A stretch of DNA of 5,453 nt from Bacillota bacterium (GTDB taxonomy: Bacteria; Bacillota; Clostridia; Christensenellales; Aristaeellaceae). The position numbers and the translations under genes are program-made. The notes under the pieces were generated by a model that was given only the letters and a program-made list of their open reading frames with translations, made no database searches and was not told the DNA's origin. The stretch covers positions 1-5,453 of the forward strand of contig JAEWNM010000327.1 in NCBI GenBank assembly GCA_023392755.1. The letters run 5' to 3'. Below, piece by piece: positions 1 to 5,453 of this stretch. Each line of letters opens with the position of its first letter. The stretch's first letter is position 1.

Positions 1-87
1 GGATACCGTAAGGGCGTGCTGAAGATGGAACGGTTCCTTGTTGTAGCGCCGCAAAAGCGCCCAGGATTGTTCATAGGTAGGACGCAT
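1..87 (-). CDS. HD-domain hydrolase family protein, N-terminal fragment
   Basis: Only the first 29 codons are present and the gene continues past the left edge. It starts at ATG 87-85, preceded by a strong GGAGGAG ribosome binding site at 98-92. The peptide begins MRPTYEQSWALLRRY and continues to a HALTV segment at about residues 24-28. This resembles the N-terminus of small bacterial HD/HDIG-domain proteins (putative metal-dependent phosphohydrolases), which open with a short helix, a K/RYN segment and then H-A-L-x-V before the metal-binding histidines. The catalytic HD motif itself would lie outside the window, so the assignment rests on N-terminal resemblance alone. It is separated from the upstream phosphate operon by terminators and has its own predicted promoter, so it is probably a separate transcription unit. 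The substrate cannot be inferred. Confidence 0.6.
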   Translation of the reverse strand, partial: MRPTYEQSWALLRRYNKEPFHLQHALTVS

Positions 88-121
88 GGTTCTCCTCCGG
101 TAAAAAAGCATTCCAACCAAT

Positions 122-149
122 ATTATATACAAAAAACGCGCTGTGGGAA
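122..149 (-). promoter_or_regulatory. Predicted sigma-A-type promoter of the HD-domain gene
   Basis: Read on the minus strand there is a perfect TATAAT at 127-122. A 4/6 match to the -35 consensus, TTCCCA, lies at 149-144 with a 16-base spacer. The expected start point near 115 would give a leader of about 28 bases ending in the GGAGGAG ribosome binding site at 98-92. The -35 element lies inside the terminator hairpin at 137-161 and the spacer includes its T tract, so the two elements overlap physically. The -10 match and position are good; the -35 assignment is weaker. Confidence 0.5.
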
Positions 150-161
150 AGCACTTGCGCG
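131..161 (-). terminator. Intrinsic terminator of the pst-pho operon
   Basis: On the minus strand a five-base arm CGCGC (161-157) pairs with GCGCG (141-137). Inside it, GTG (154-152 read on the minus strand) pairs with CAC (145-143), closed by a CTTTCC loop, with a small AA/A internal bulge between the two stems. Six Ts (136-131) follow directly. A GC-rich stem plus T run located after the phoR stop and before the next gene is the expected layout for Rho-independent termination. The complementary strand has no T run after the stem, so the terminator acts only on the minus strand. Confidence 0.65.
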
Positions 162-170
162 AATTTGCGT

Positions 171-196
171 AAAAAAGCAGGTCTGAAAAGCAGGCC
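171..196 (-). terminator. Weaker upstream terminator-like hairpin after phoR
   Basis: On the minus strand GGCCTG (196-191) can pair with CAGACC (185-180) around a CTTTT loop. This gives six pairs with one internal C-A mismatch, then TGC and a run of six Ts (176-171). It precedes the stronger hairpin at 131-161, so together they may form a tandem terminator. The stem arms also form part of an imperfect direct repeat, AAAAGCAGG on the plus strand at 173-181 and 186-194 with period 13. The mismatch and the three-base gap before the T run make this a low-to-moderate confidence call. Confidence 0.35.
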
Positions 197-269
197 ATAA
201 GGATTGTTTCATGCAACGCCTTCAAAAAGCGCCATCAAAAACCTATCCCCAGAAAGCCAACTTCTAAGT

Positions 270-1658
270 TTACTCCATCTTATTTTGGTTGGGAATGTCG
301 CAAGGGAACTGCACGGAGAATATGCTCCCTTCCCCCGGCCGGCTCTTCACCTGCAGCTTTGCGCCGTAGTTTTGAGCAATGTGCTTTACAATGGAAAGCC
401 CAAGGCCCGTTCCGCCGGTCTGGCGGCTGTGGGATTTGTCTACGCGGTAGAACCTTTCAAAAATCCGCGTCAGCTGCTCCTCTTCTATGCCGATGCCGTT
501 ATCCTCCACCGATAGGAAGCAGTCCCCCAGGTGGACCGCCACACGGCCGCCCTGTTTGCTGTAGCGGATGGCGTTATCCACCAGGTTGTACATAAGCTCC
601 CACACATCCCTTGGGTTGGCCGTCACCACACCGGTGCCGTCCATGGAAACAGTAATTCCTCGGGCGCGGGCCAGCGGTTCCAAAGCCTGCGCCACATCCC
701 TGGTCAGCGGCTGCAGCTGCACCAATTCCGCCTTTTCCATAACCTTGGCTTCCGCCTTGGACAGGCGCAGTATATCATTGATAATATTCAATAGCCGGTC
801 GCTTTCCGAAACGATGCGCTTCAAATACACCTTTTGCTTGTCCTGATCGGGTACCATATCCCCCGCCAGAAGTTCGGCAAAGCCTTTGATGGAAGTCAGC
901 GGCGATTTAAGCTCATGGGAAGCGTTGGCCACAAAGTCGGTTCGAAGCCGCTGTGTTTTTTGTACCTCTTCAAAATCATACTTCAGCTTTTCAATAAGAT
1001 AACCGATGTTTGTCAGAATGGGGCGGACCTCCGCCTCCGCCCGGCTTGCATCCTCCCGCAAAAGATTGTCATCACCCTTGTCCATAAGCATATTGTTGAT
1101 AAGGATCAGGGGATGGGTCACCTTCCTGCTCACGCGGCCGGCAAAAAAGGGAACGGCGGCGATGATTCCCAGCACCAGCAGCGCCGCCACCGGCAGCAGC
1201 AGGCCCAGAAATTCACGGGTGGTGGATACGGGGTAGGACAGGCGCAGTATCAGGCCATCTCCCACCACCCGGGCGGCATAGATGGTTTGATGCCCGGTTG
1301 TGGTGCTTTGGCGTACATCCATGCCCGTCTGGCCTATCAAGGCTTCCATCACTTCCGGCCGCCCGGCATGGGATTCCATGGTATCCGCGTCCGCCGCGCT
1401 GTCGCAAAGCACATCCCCTTTGCCGTCCAAAATGGTAACGCGCAGCTTTTCATCCCCGGAAGCGATTTGTGATGTCAGCTTTTGCAGGTCATCCGGCGGG
1501 TTTTCAAGCAGCACGCCAGCGGTATGCAGCAGCGCCGTCAGGTTTTCCTGCACCGTTTCCTGCTGCACGCTGTTGAAAACAGCGATACAGCCTGCAATCA
1601 GCGTCAGCATAATAACCAGCGCGCCGATATAGCTCAAGCGCTTCACATACCGCTTCAT
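270..1658 (-). CDS. phoR: PhoR-type phosphate-sensing membrane histidine kinase
   Basis: This 462-residue protein is a class I sensor kinase expected to autophosphorylate and pass phosphate to the regulator encoded just upstream. A membrane helix lies at about 8-30. An extracytoplasmic sensor at about 31-150 contains VTILDGKGDVLCDS and a GRPEV segment, as in PDC/Cache-like PhoR sensors. A second helix lies at about 152-174, followed by a degenerate HAMP-like linker at about 175-236. The H-box is SHELKSPLTSIKG with His248. The N-box is around Asn358/Asn362, the G1 box is DNGIGI (386-391), the F-box is ERFYRVD (401-407) and the G2 box is GGTGLGLSIVKHIA (415-428). All catalytic boxes look intact. 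The usual cytoplasmic PAS domain of PhoR is absent, which makes this a short member of the family. It starts 9 bases after the regulator stop; a TGA four codons upstream in frame rules out an earlier start. The phosphate-specific role is inferred mainly from the operon. Confidence 0.9.
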   Translation of the reverse strand: MKRYVKRLSYIGALVIMLTLIAGCIAVFNSVQQETVQENLTALLHTAGVLLENPPDDLQKLTSQIASGDEKLRVTILDGKGDVLCDSAADADTMESHAGRPEVMEALIGQTGMDVRQSTTTGHQTIYAARVVGDGLILRLSYPVSTTREFLGLLLPVAALLVLGIIAAVPFFAGRVSRKVTHPLILINNMLMDKGDDNLLREDASRAEAEVRPILTNIGYLIEKLKYDFEEVQKTQRLRTDFVANASHELKSPLTSIKGFAELLAGDMVPDQDKQKVYLKRIVSESDRLLNIINDILRLSKAEAKVMEKAELVQLQPLTRDVAQALEPLARARGITVSMDGTGVVTANPRDVWELMYNLVDNAIRYSKQGGRVAVHLGDCFLSVEDNGIGIEEEQLTRIFERFYRVDKSHSRQTGGTGLGLSIVKHIAQNYGAKLQVKSRPGEGSIFSVQFPCDIPNQNKME

Positions 1659-1680
1659 AGCGCAGCATCAGTCCTTCTTC
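1659..1680 (-). promoter_or_regulatory. Unusual ribosome binding region of phoR
   Basis: The only purine-rich site upstream of phoR is GAAGAAGGA (1680-1672), inside the last codons of the regulator gene. It ends 13 bases before the phoR ATG, longer than usual. It lies 3 bases before a different ATG (1668-1666) that overlaps the regulator's stop as TGATG but is out of frame with phoR. The phoR start may therefore depend on ribosomes that terminate at the regulator stop and reinitiate. This is inferred from spacing only. Confidence 0.4.
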
Positions 1681-2351
1681 ATGCGGTAGCCGTAGCCACG
1701 CACCGTTTCGATATACCTGGGGTTGTCGGCGCTGTCCGAGAGCTTCATGCGCAGGGAGCGCACATGAAAATCCACCGTTCTGGTCGTTTCCCCGCTGAAA
1801 TCGTACCCCCACACGTTTTCCAGCAGCCTGTCCCGGCTGACTACAAAGCCCGCGTGGCGGCTCAAGTATTCCAGCAGCTCCAGCTCCTGATGGGTAAGCT
1901 TCACAGGCACGCCGTCCTTTTTGACTTCCTTCTTGTCAAAGTCCATGGTAAGGTCCTGCAAATGCAGTATGCTTCCCCCATCCTCCATGCGCCTAAGTGC
2001 CGTCTTGACCCTTGCCTGCAATTCCAGCACACCAAAGGGCTTGGTTATATAGTCCTCCGCGCCCATCTCCAGCCCTCGCACTTTATCCAGCTCCTCGCCC
2101 TTGGCGGAAAGTATGATCACGGGGATAACCGCCGTCTCCGCGGCCTCTTTCCAGGCCTTCAAAATAGACCAGCCGTCCTTGCCTGGAAGCATGATATCCA
2201 GCAGCAAAAGCTGAGGCAGGCCCTGCTTCATCCGCTCCGCCAGCCTGTCCGCATTGGAGACCAGCACCGCCTCATGGCCCGCCGCCGAAAGCGTCGCGGC
2301 AATCAGCTCGCCGATATTTTCATCGTCTTCCACAATATAAATCTTTGCCAT
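1668..2351 (-). CDS. phoP: OmpR/PhoB-family response regulator, phosphate regulon activator
   Basis: This 227-residue DNA-binding regulator is the expected partner of the adjacent kinase. The receiver domain (about 1-120) has the acidic pair Asp9/Asp10, phospho-acceptor Asp52 in LLLLDIMLPGKDG, Ser82 in VIILSAKGEE and Lys104 in YITKPF. A winged-helix domain (about 128-227) has the recognition helix around RTVDFHVRSLRMKL (191-204) and the terminal GYGYRM wing. The length is typical for the OmpR/PhoB subfamily. It starts at ATG 2351-2349, with a GAGGGA ribosome binding site (2363-2358) that overlaps the phoU TGA stop, so translation is likely coupled to phoU. Bacillota literature calls this protein PhoP and proteobacterial literature PhoB; the family alone does not prove phosphate specificity, but its position between phoU and a PhoR-like kinase supports it strongly. 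Expected targets are Pho-box promoters, including that of this operon. Confidence 0.93.
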   Translation of the reverse strand: MAKIYIVEDDENIGELIAATLSAAGHEAVLVSNADRLAERMKQGLPQLLLLDIMLPGKDGWSILKAWKEAAETAVIPVIILSAKGEELDKVRGLEMGAEDYITKPFGVLELQARVKTALRRMEDGGSILHLQDLTMDFDKKEVKKDGVPVKLTHQELELLEYLSRHAGFVVSRDRLLENVWGYDFSGETTRTVDFHVRSLRMKLSDSADNPRYIETVRGYGYRMKKD

Positions 2352-2361
2352 CGCATTTCCC

Positions 2362-3018
2362 TCACAATATCTGCCGGTTCTTGTGTTCGCCTGTCACCGC
2401 AAAAATCACCCATTCGGCGATATTCTGCGCGTGGTCGCCAATGCGCTCCAGGTATTTGGCGATCATCAGCTCATCCATCTTCCTGCCGGAGCAGGAAGAG
2501 TCCTTCAAAATGTCCTCCACCAGGTCGGCCCGCACCTGCATAAACAGCCGGTCGATTTCATCGTCCGATTGGATCACCGCCTCGGCCAGCATCGTATCAT
2601 CCGTCAAAAACGCGTGGATGGCTTCCTTCACCATGATAACGCACTTTTCCGCCATGGTATACAGCTGCGCTGGCCTGGCGTTGGGCTCCTCTCCCAGATG
2701 CAGTACGATTTCTGCAATGTCGGCCCCCTGATCGCATATGCGCTCCATGTCGGTGATCATTTTCAGCGCTGTGGAGATAACGCGCAGGTCCTTGGCCACC
2801 GGCTGCTCCGACAAAAGAATCAACAGCGACTTGCGCTCGATGGACAGCTCCAGTTCGTCGGCAATATGGTCGTTTTCATACACCTGGCGCGCCAGTGTCT
2901 GGCTGCCGGTGCGCAGCGCCTCCATGGCGTTTGTCAGCGTATCTTCAATAAACTGGCTCATGCGTTTCAATTCTTCGTTCAATTCCTGCATTTCCCGCTG
3001 GAACTTGCTGCGCATCAT
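2362..3018 (-). CDS. phoU: Phosphate signalling and transport regulator PhoU
   Basis: This 218-residue protein is all-helical in character and of normal length for PhoU. The family has two repeated three-helix bundles with acidic metal-binding motifs. The first is visible in AKDLRVISTALKMITDMERI (75-94), followed by CDQGADIAE. The second is KYLERIGDHAQNIAEWVIF (188-206). PhoU is a peripheral cytoplasmic protein that links the Pst transporter to the PhoR kinase and restrains signalling when phosphate is plentiful. The first ATG (3018-3016) overlaps the pstB stop as ATGA and follows a good GGGAGG site with about 5 bases of spacing. A second ATG (3015-3013) follows directly and could also be used. 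Its position between the transporter and the two-component genes suits its bridging role. No missing residue or truncation was seen. Confidence 0.96.
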   Translation of the reverse strand: MMRSKFQREMQELNEELKRMSQFIEDTLTNAMEALRTGSQTLARQVYENDHIADELELSIERKSLLILLSEQPVAKDLRVISTALKMITDMERICDQGADIAEIVLHLGEEPNARPAQLYTMAEKCVIMVKEAIHAFLTDDTMLAEAVIQSDDEIDRLFMQVRADLVEDILKDSSCSGRKMDELMIAKYLERIGDHAQNIAEWVIFAVTGEHKNRQIL

Positions 3019-3764
3019 CCAAACCTCCCTGTGATATAGTCCTCCGTCTTGGCCTCCTTGGGATGGGCAAACAGCGTCAGTGTGTCGTTGTATTCTATGA
3101 CTTCGCCATGGAGGAAGAATGCCGTCCTGTCGGATATGCGTGCCGCCTGCTGCATGTTGTGGGTGACGATAACGATTGTGTAATCAGCCTTCAGCTCCAT
3201 CATCAAATCCTCGATGCGGCTGGTGGATATGGGGTCCAGCGCGGAGGTGGGTTCATCCATCAAAAGCACTTCGGGGGATACGGCCAGCGCCCTTGCAATG
3301 CATACCCGCTGCTGCTGCCCGCCGGATAAGCTGACGGCACTTTTTTTCAGCCGGTCCTTCACCTCATCCCAGATGGCCGCCTGCCGCAGGCTTTTTTCCA
3401 CCACCGCGTCCAGCTCCCCCTTTTTGCGTATGCCGTGGGTTCTGGGGCCATAGGCGATATTGTCGTATATGTTCATGGGAAATGGGTTGGGCTTTTGAAA
3501 TACCATGCCCACCCTGCGCCGCAAATCCGTCACATCAAGTTCCTGATAGATATTTTTGCCATCCAGCGTCGCTTTTCCTTCTATTCTCACGCCTTCCACC
3601 AAATCATTCATGCGGTTGAGAATCTTCAAAAGCGTTGACTTTCCGCAGCCGGAGGGGCCTATCAGCGCGGTGATCTCCTTTTCGCGTATGGATAGCGATA
3701 CGTCTGTCAGCGCCTTCAGCGAACCATAATACAAATTAATGTGTTCAAGCTCAATTTTCACCAA
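3015..3764 (-). CDS. pstB: Phosphate ABC transporter ATP-binding protein PstB
   Basis: This 249-residue cytoplasmic ATPase powers phosphate import through PstC and PstA. Visible motifs are Walker A GPSGCGKST (36-44), Q-loop Gln90 in VFQKPNPFP, signature LSGGQQQR (146-153), Walker B VLLMDEP with catalytic Glu171, D-loop SALD (174-177) and H-loop His202 in VTHNMQQA. The segments KPNPFPMNIYDNIAYGPR and SALDPISTSRIE are characteristic of PstB and separate it from other ABC ATPases. The start is not ATG: it is either TTG (3764-3762), giving MVKIELEH, or the next codon GTG (3761-3759), giving MKIELEH. A GGGGA site at about 3771-3767 gives more normal spacing to GTG, so the shorter form is quite possible. 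The gene overlaps pstA by 14 bases (11 if GTG is used) and phoU by 4. Confidence 0.97.
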   Translation of the reverse strand: MVKIELEHINLYYGSLKALTDVSLSIREKEITALIGPSGCGKSTLLKILNRMNDLVEGVRIEGKATLDGKNIYQELDVTDLRRRVGMVFQKPNPFPMNIYDNIAYGPRTHGIRKKGELDAVVEKSLRQAAIWDEVKDRLKKSAVSLSGGQQQRVCIARALAVSPEVLLMDEPTSALDPISTSRIEDLMMELKADYTIVIVTHNMQQAARISDRTAFFLHGEVIEYNDTLTLFAHPKEAKTEDYITGRFG

Positions 3765-4584
3765 ACTTCCCCGCCTTCTTGCTGAAATACTTGGTCAACA
3801 GGTTGATGGCCGTTACCAGAACAAGCAGCGTCACGCCGGCCACAAAAGCCACGTTCCGCCCCGCCATGCCGCCGTCCCTGGTGGAAATGAACATGTGCAC
3901 CGACAGCGTGCGGCTGGAATCCATCAGCGACTCCGGCATTTTGGCCACGCTGCCCAGCGTGAACAGGAGCGCCGCCGTTTCACCAATGATGCGCCCGGTG
4001 CTCAATACCACCGCGGACAGGATGCCTCTGGACGCGGCCGGGAGCACGATGCGCATCACCGTGCGCAGCTTGCCCGCGCCAAGTCCAAGGCTGCCCTCCC
4101 TATACAGGTCAGGCACCGATAAAATGGCCTCCTCCGATGTACGGATGATGGTGGGCAGTATCATGATGGATACCGTCAGTATGCCCGCCAGCAGGGAATA
4201 GCCCATGTGCAGCGCCGTGCCGAAGAACAGTGCCCCGAACAGGCCGTAAATGATGGAGGGGATGCCCGCCAGCGTTTCGGTGGCCAGGCGTATGATCTTC
4301 ACCATCCGGCTGCCCTTCTTGGCGTATTCGCACAGGTATATGGCGCAGCCCACGCCCAACGGCCCGGCGATGACCAGGGATAATCCCACCAGGATCAGCG
4401 TTGTCACTATGGCAAAGCGCATGGAGGGGTTGTCGGAGGTATAGGGGCCAAAGAGTATCTCCCAATTGATGTGGGGCACGCCGTTGATGAAGATGTAGAC
4501 AATAATCCATACAAGCGCGCCCATGGCCATGGCGGTAGCCAGCCAGCAAAGGCCGGTCAAAACCGCCGTCTTAGCCTTTCTCAT
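3751..4584 (-). CDS. pstA: Phosphate ABC transporter permease PstA
   Basis: This 277-residue integral membrane protein forms the phosphate channel together with PstC. About six membrane segments are visible, near 8-34, 57-86, 104-125, 130-147, 187-209 and 244-264. Family hallmarks are AGIPSIIYGLFG (106-117), GRIIGET (197-203) and an EAA-type coupling loop around EGSLGLGAGKLRTVMRIVLP (163-182) that contacts PstB. The segment RTLSVHMFISTRDGG (225-239) is typical of PstA and separates it from PstC. The ATG at 4584-4582 overlaps the end of pstC by 14 bases. An AAGGGGGG-type purine site lies about 8 bases upstream, within pstC. Length and motifs are normal. Confidence 0.95.
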   Translation of the reverse strand: MRKAKTAVLTGLCWLATAMAMGALVWIIVYIFINGVPHINWEILFGPYTSDNPSMRFAIVTTLILVGLSLVIAGPLGVGCAIYLCEYAKKGSRMVKIIRLATETLAGIPSIIYGLFGALFFGTALHMGYSLLAGILTVSIMILPTIIRTSEEAILSVPDLYREGSLGLGAGKLRTVMRIVLPAASRGILSAVVLSTGRIIGETAALLFTLGSVAKMPESLMDSSRTLSVHMFISTRDGGMAGRNVAFVAGVTLLVLVTAINLLTKYFSKKAGKFGEN

Positions 4585-5446
4585 CCGCTTTGCCCCCCTT
4601 GGTAATCATGTTCAGCGACACGTTCAACAGCAGTATGAACACGAAGAGCACCGCGCCGGTGGCAATCAGCGCGTCGTAGTGCAGCCCGCTGGCGTAGCTC
4701 ATTTCCGATACGATGTTCACCGTCAGCGTGCGCACCGATTTGAAGATGGTGGCAGGCAGTATATTGCTGTTGCCCGCCACCATGCCCACCGCAATGGTTT
4801 CGCCTATGGCCCGACCCATGCCCAGCACTACGGAGGTGACAATGCCCCGGCGGGCCGCCGGTACCAGTACGAAGAATACGGCCTCCGTATGGGTTGCGCC
4901 AAGGGCGATGGCCCCGTCATAATAGGCAGACGGCAGCGCGCGTATGGAGTTTTCGCTGACGGTGATGATGGTAGGCAGTATCATGATGGCCAGCACCACC
5001 GATGCCGCCAGCACGCTGTTGCCGTTTCCGGGAAAATGATCGGCGATAAAGGGCACGATGATCATCATGCCAAAAAAGCCGTATACGATGGACGGTATGC
5101 CCGCCAGCAGCGACACACCCTGGTTCAATACCCCATACAGGCGCCGGGGGCAGTATTTGGCCATAAATATGGCGGCCAGCAGCCCGATGGGTACACCCAG
5201 GAGCAGCGCGCCGCCCGTTACGTAAAAACTGCCGATGATCATGTACGCGATCCCGAATTGCTGGGGATCGTTGTTGGGCTTCCATCCCGTGCCGGTGATG
5301 AACTTCCATAGCCCCACCTTTTCAAACGCCGGCAGCGCACCGCCGAATATGAACAGGCAGATGCACAGCACCGCCGCCACGGAGATCAGGGATGACAAAA
5401 AAAACAGCGCCTTGCTCCCTTTTTCCAAGATGGCACGCTTCTTCAT
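4571..5446 (-). CDS. pstC: Phosphate ABC transporter permease PstC
   Basis: This 291-residue integral membrane protein pairs with PstA. About six membrane segments are visible, near 12-35, 66-96, 111-134, 144-163, 201-222 and 258-280. Hallmarks are FITGTGWKPNN (49-59), typical of the first external loop of PstC, then AGIPSIVYGFFG (115-126), the coupling loop DGAIALGATHTEAVFFVLVP (177-196) and GRAIGET (211-217). VRTLTVNIVSEM (238-249) matches the PstC version of the substrate-loop region. ATG 5446-5444 gives an N-terminus of normal length before the first membrane helix. However, the reading frame stays open to the window edge, and the only visible purine site, GGAG, ends one base before the ATG, too close for normal use. 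The true start could therefore lie upstream. pstS is probably the next gene upstream, outside the window. Confidence 0.94.
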   Translation of the reverse strand: MKKRAILEKGSKALFFLSSLISVAAVLCICLFIFGGALPAFEKVGLWKFITGTGWKPNNDPQQFGIAYMIIGSFYVTGGALLLGVPIGLLAAIFMAKYCPRRLYGVLNQGVSLLAGIPSIVYGFFGMMIIVPFIADHFPGNGNSVLAASVVLAIMILPTIITVSENSIRALPSAYYDGAIALGATHTEAVFFVLVPAARRGIVTSVVLGMGRAIGETIAVGMVAGNSNILPATIFKSVRTLTVNIVSEMSYASGLHYDALIATGAVLFVFILLLNVSLNMITKGGKADEKG

Positions 5447-5453
5447 GCTCCAA

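Noticed and set aside
173..198. Imperfect direct repeat AAAAGCAGG with period 13, considered as a Pho box
   Set aside because: Pho boxes have repeats with an 11-base period and a different consensus. The repeat is better explained by the hairpin arms and T tracts of the terminator region.
123..212. 29-codon minus-strand open frame after phoR
   Set aside because: It has only a weak AAGG upstream, spans both terminator hairpins and ends inside the -10 box, and the peptide has no recognisable feature. It is more likely non-coding.
204..515. 103-codon plus-strand open frame starting in the intergenic region
   Set aside because: It has no ribosome binding site and mostly runs antisense to the 3' end of phoR; no domain is visible.
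834..1472. 212-codon open frame on the plus strand
   Set aside because: It is antisense to phoR with low-complexity His/Gln-rich composition and no domain.
1482..2543. 353-codon open frame on the plus strand
   Set aside because: It lies antisense to the kinase, the regulator and part of phoU. Its protein is rich in His, Gln and Arg with no recognisable domain, as expected of a codon-bias shadow in GC-rich genes.
2383..3039. 218-codon open frame on the plus strand covering phoU
   Set aside because: It is antisense to an intact PhoU; having the same length as PhoU is coincidence.
4523..5311. 262-codon open frame on the plus strand
   Set aside because: It is antisense to pstC and rich in His, Gln, Arg and Tyr without a domain or a plausible ribosome binding site; a shadow of a strongly supported gene.

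Overview
The window carries one long, tightly packed minus-strand operon for high-affinity phosphate uptake and phosphate sensing. Transcription runs from high to low coordinates: pstC (5446-4571), pstA (4584-3751), pstB (3764-3015), phoU (3018-2362), a PhoP/PhoB-type response regulator (2351-1668) and a PhoR-type sensor kinase (1658-270). After a short intergenic stretch, the first 29 codons of a separate minus-strand gene, probably an HD-domain hydrolase, run off the left edge. No plus-strand gene, RNA gene, mobile element or CRISPR array is supported.

The organism looks like a member of the Bacillota, most likely a mid-to-high-GC clostridium. The evidence is purine-rich GGAGG-type ribosome binding sites, the style of the PstC, PstA, PhoU and PhoR sequences, and a PhoP/PhoR pair coupled to pst. 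This is a judgement from sequence style and not a database result, and I cannot name a genus.

Layout. 1-87: start of the HD-domain gene. 88-269: intergenic region with two consecutive terminator-like hairpins (a weak one at 171-196 and a stronger one at 131-161), then a promoter for the HD gene whose -10 box is TATAAT (122-127). 270-2351: two-component system. 2362-3018: phoU. 3015-5446: ABC transporter ATPase and two permeases. The phosphate-binding protein PstS is absent; it is probably encoded just beyond the right edge, along with the operon promoter and any Pho box.

How the genes work together. PstC and PstA form the membrane channel and PstB powers it, importing phosphate delivered by an extracellular PstS. 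PhoU is known in this system to link transporter state to kinase signalling. PhoR phosphorylates the regulator, which is expected to activate pst and other phosphate-starvation genes. Having the sensors at the end of the transporter operon suggests autoregulation. Gene spacing is -14, -14, -4, +10 and +9 bases, which fits translational coupling.

No new biological system is evident. The points most worth a second look are the kinase that lacks a cytoplasmic PAS domain, the odd initiation region of phoR, and the terminator-promoter overlap at the left end.
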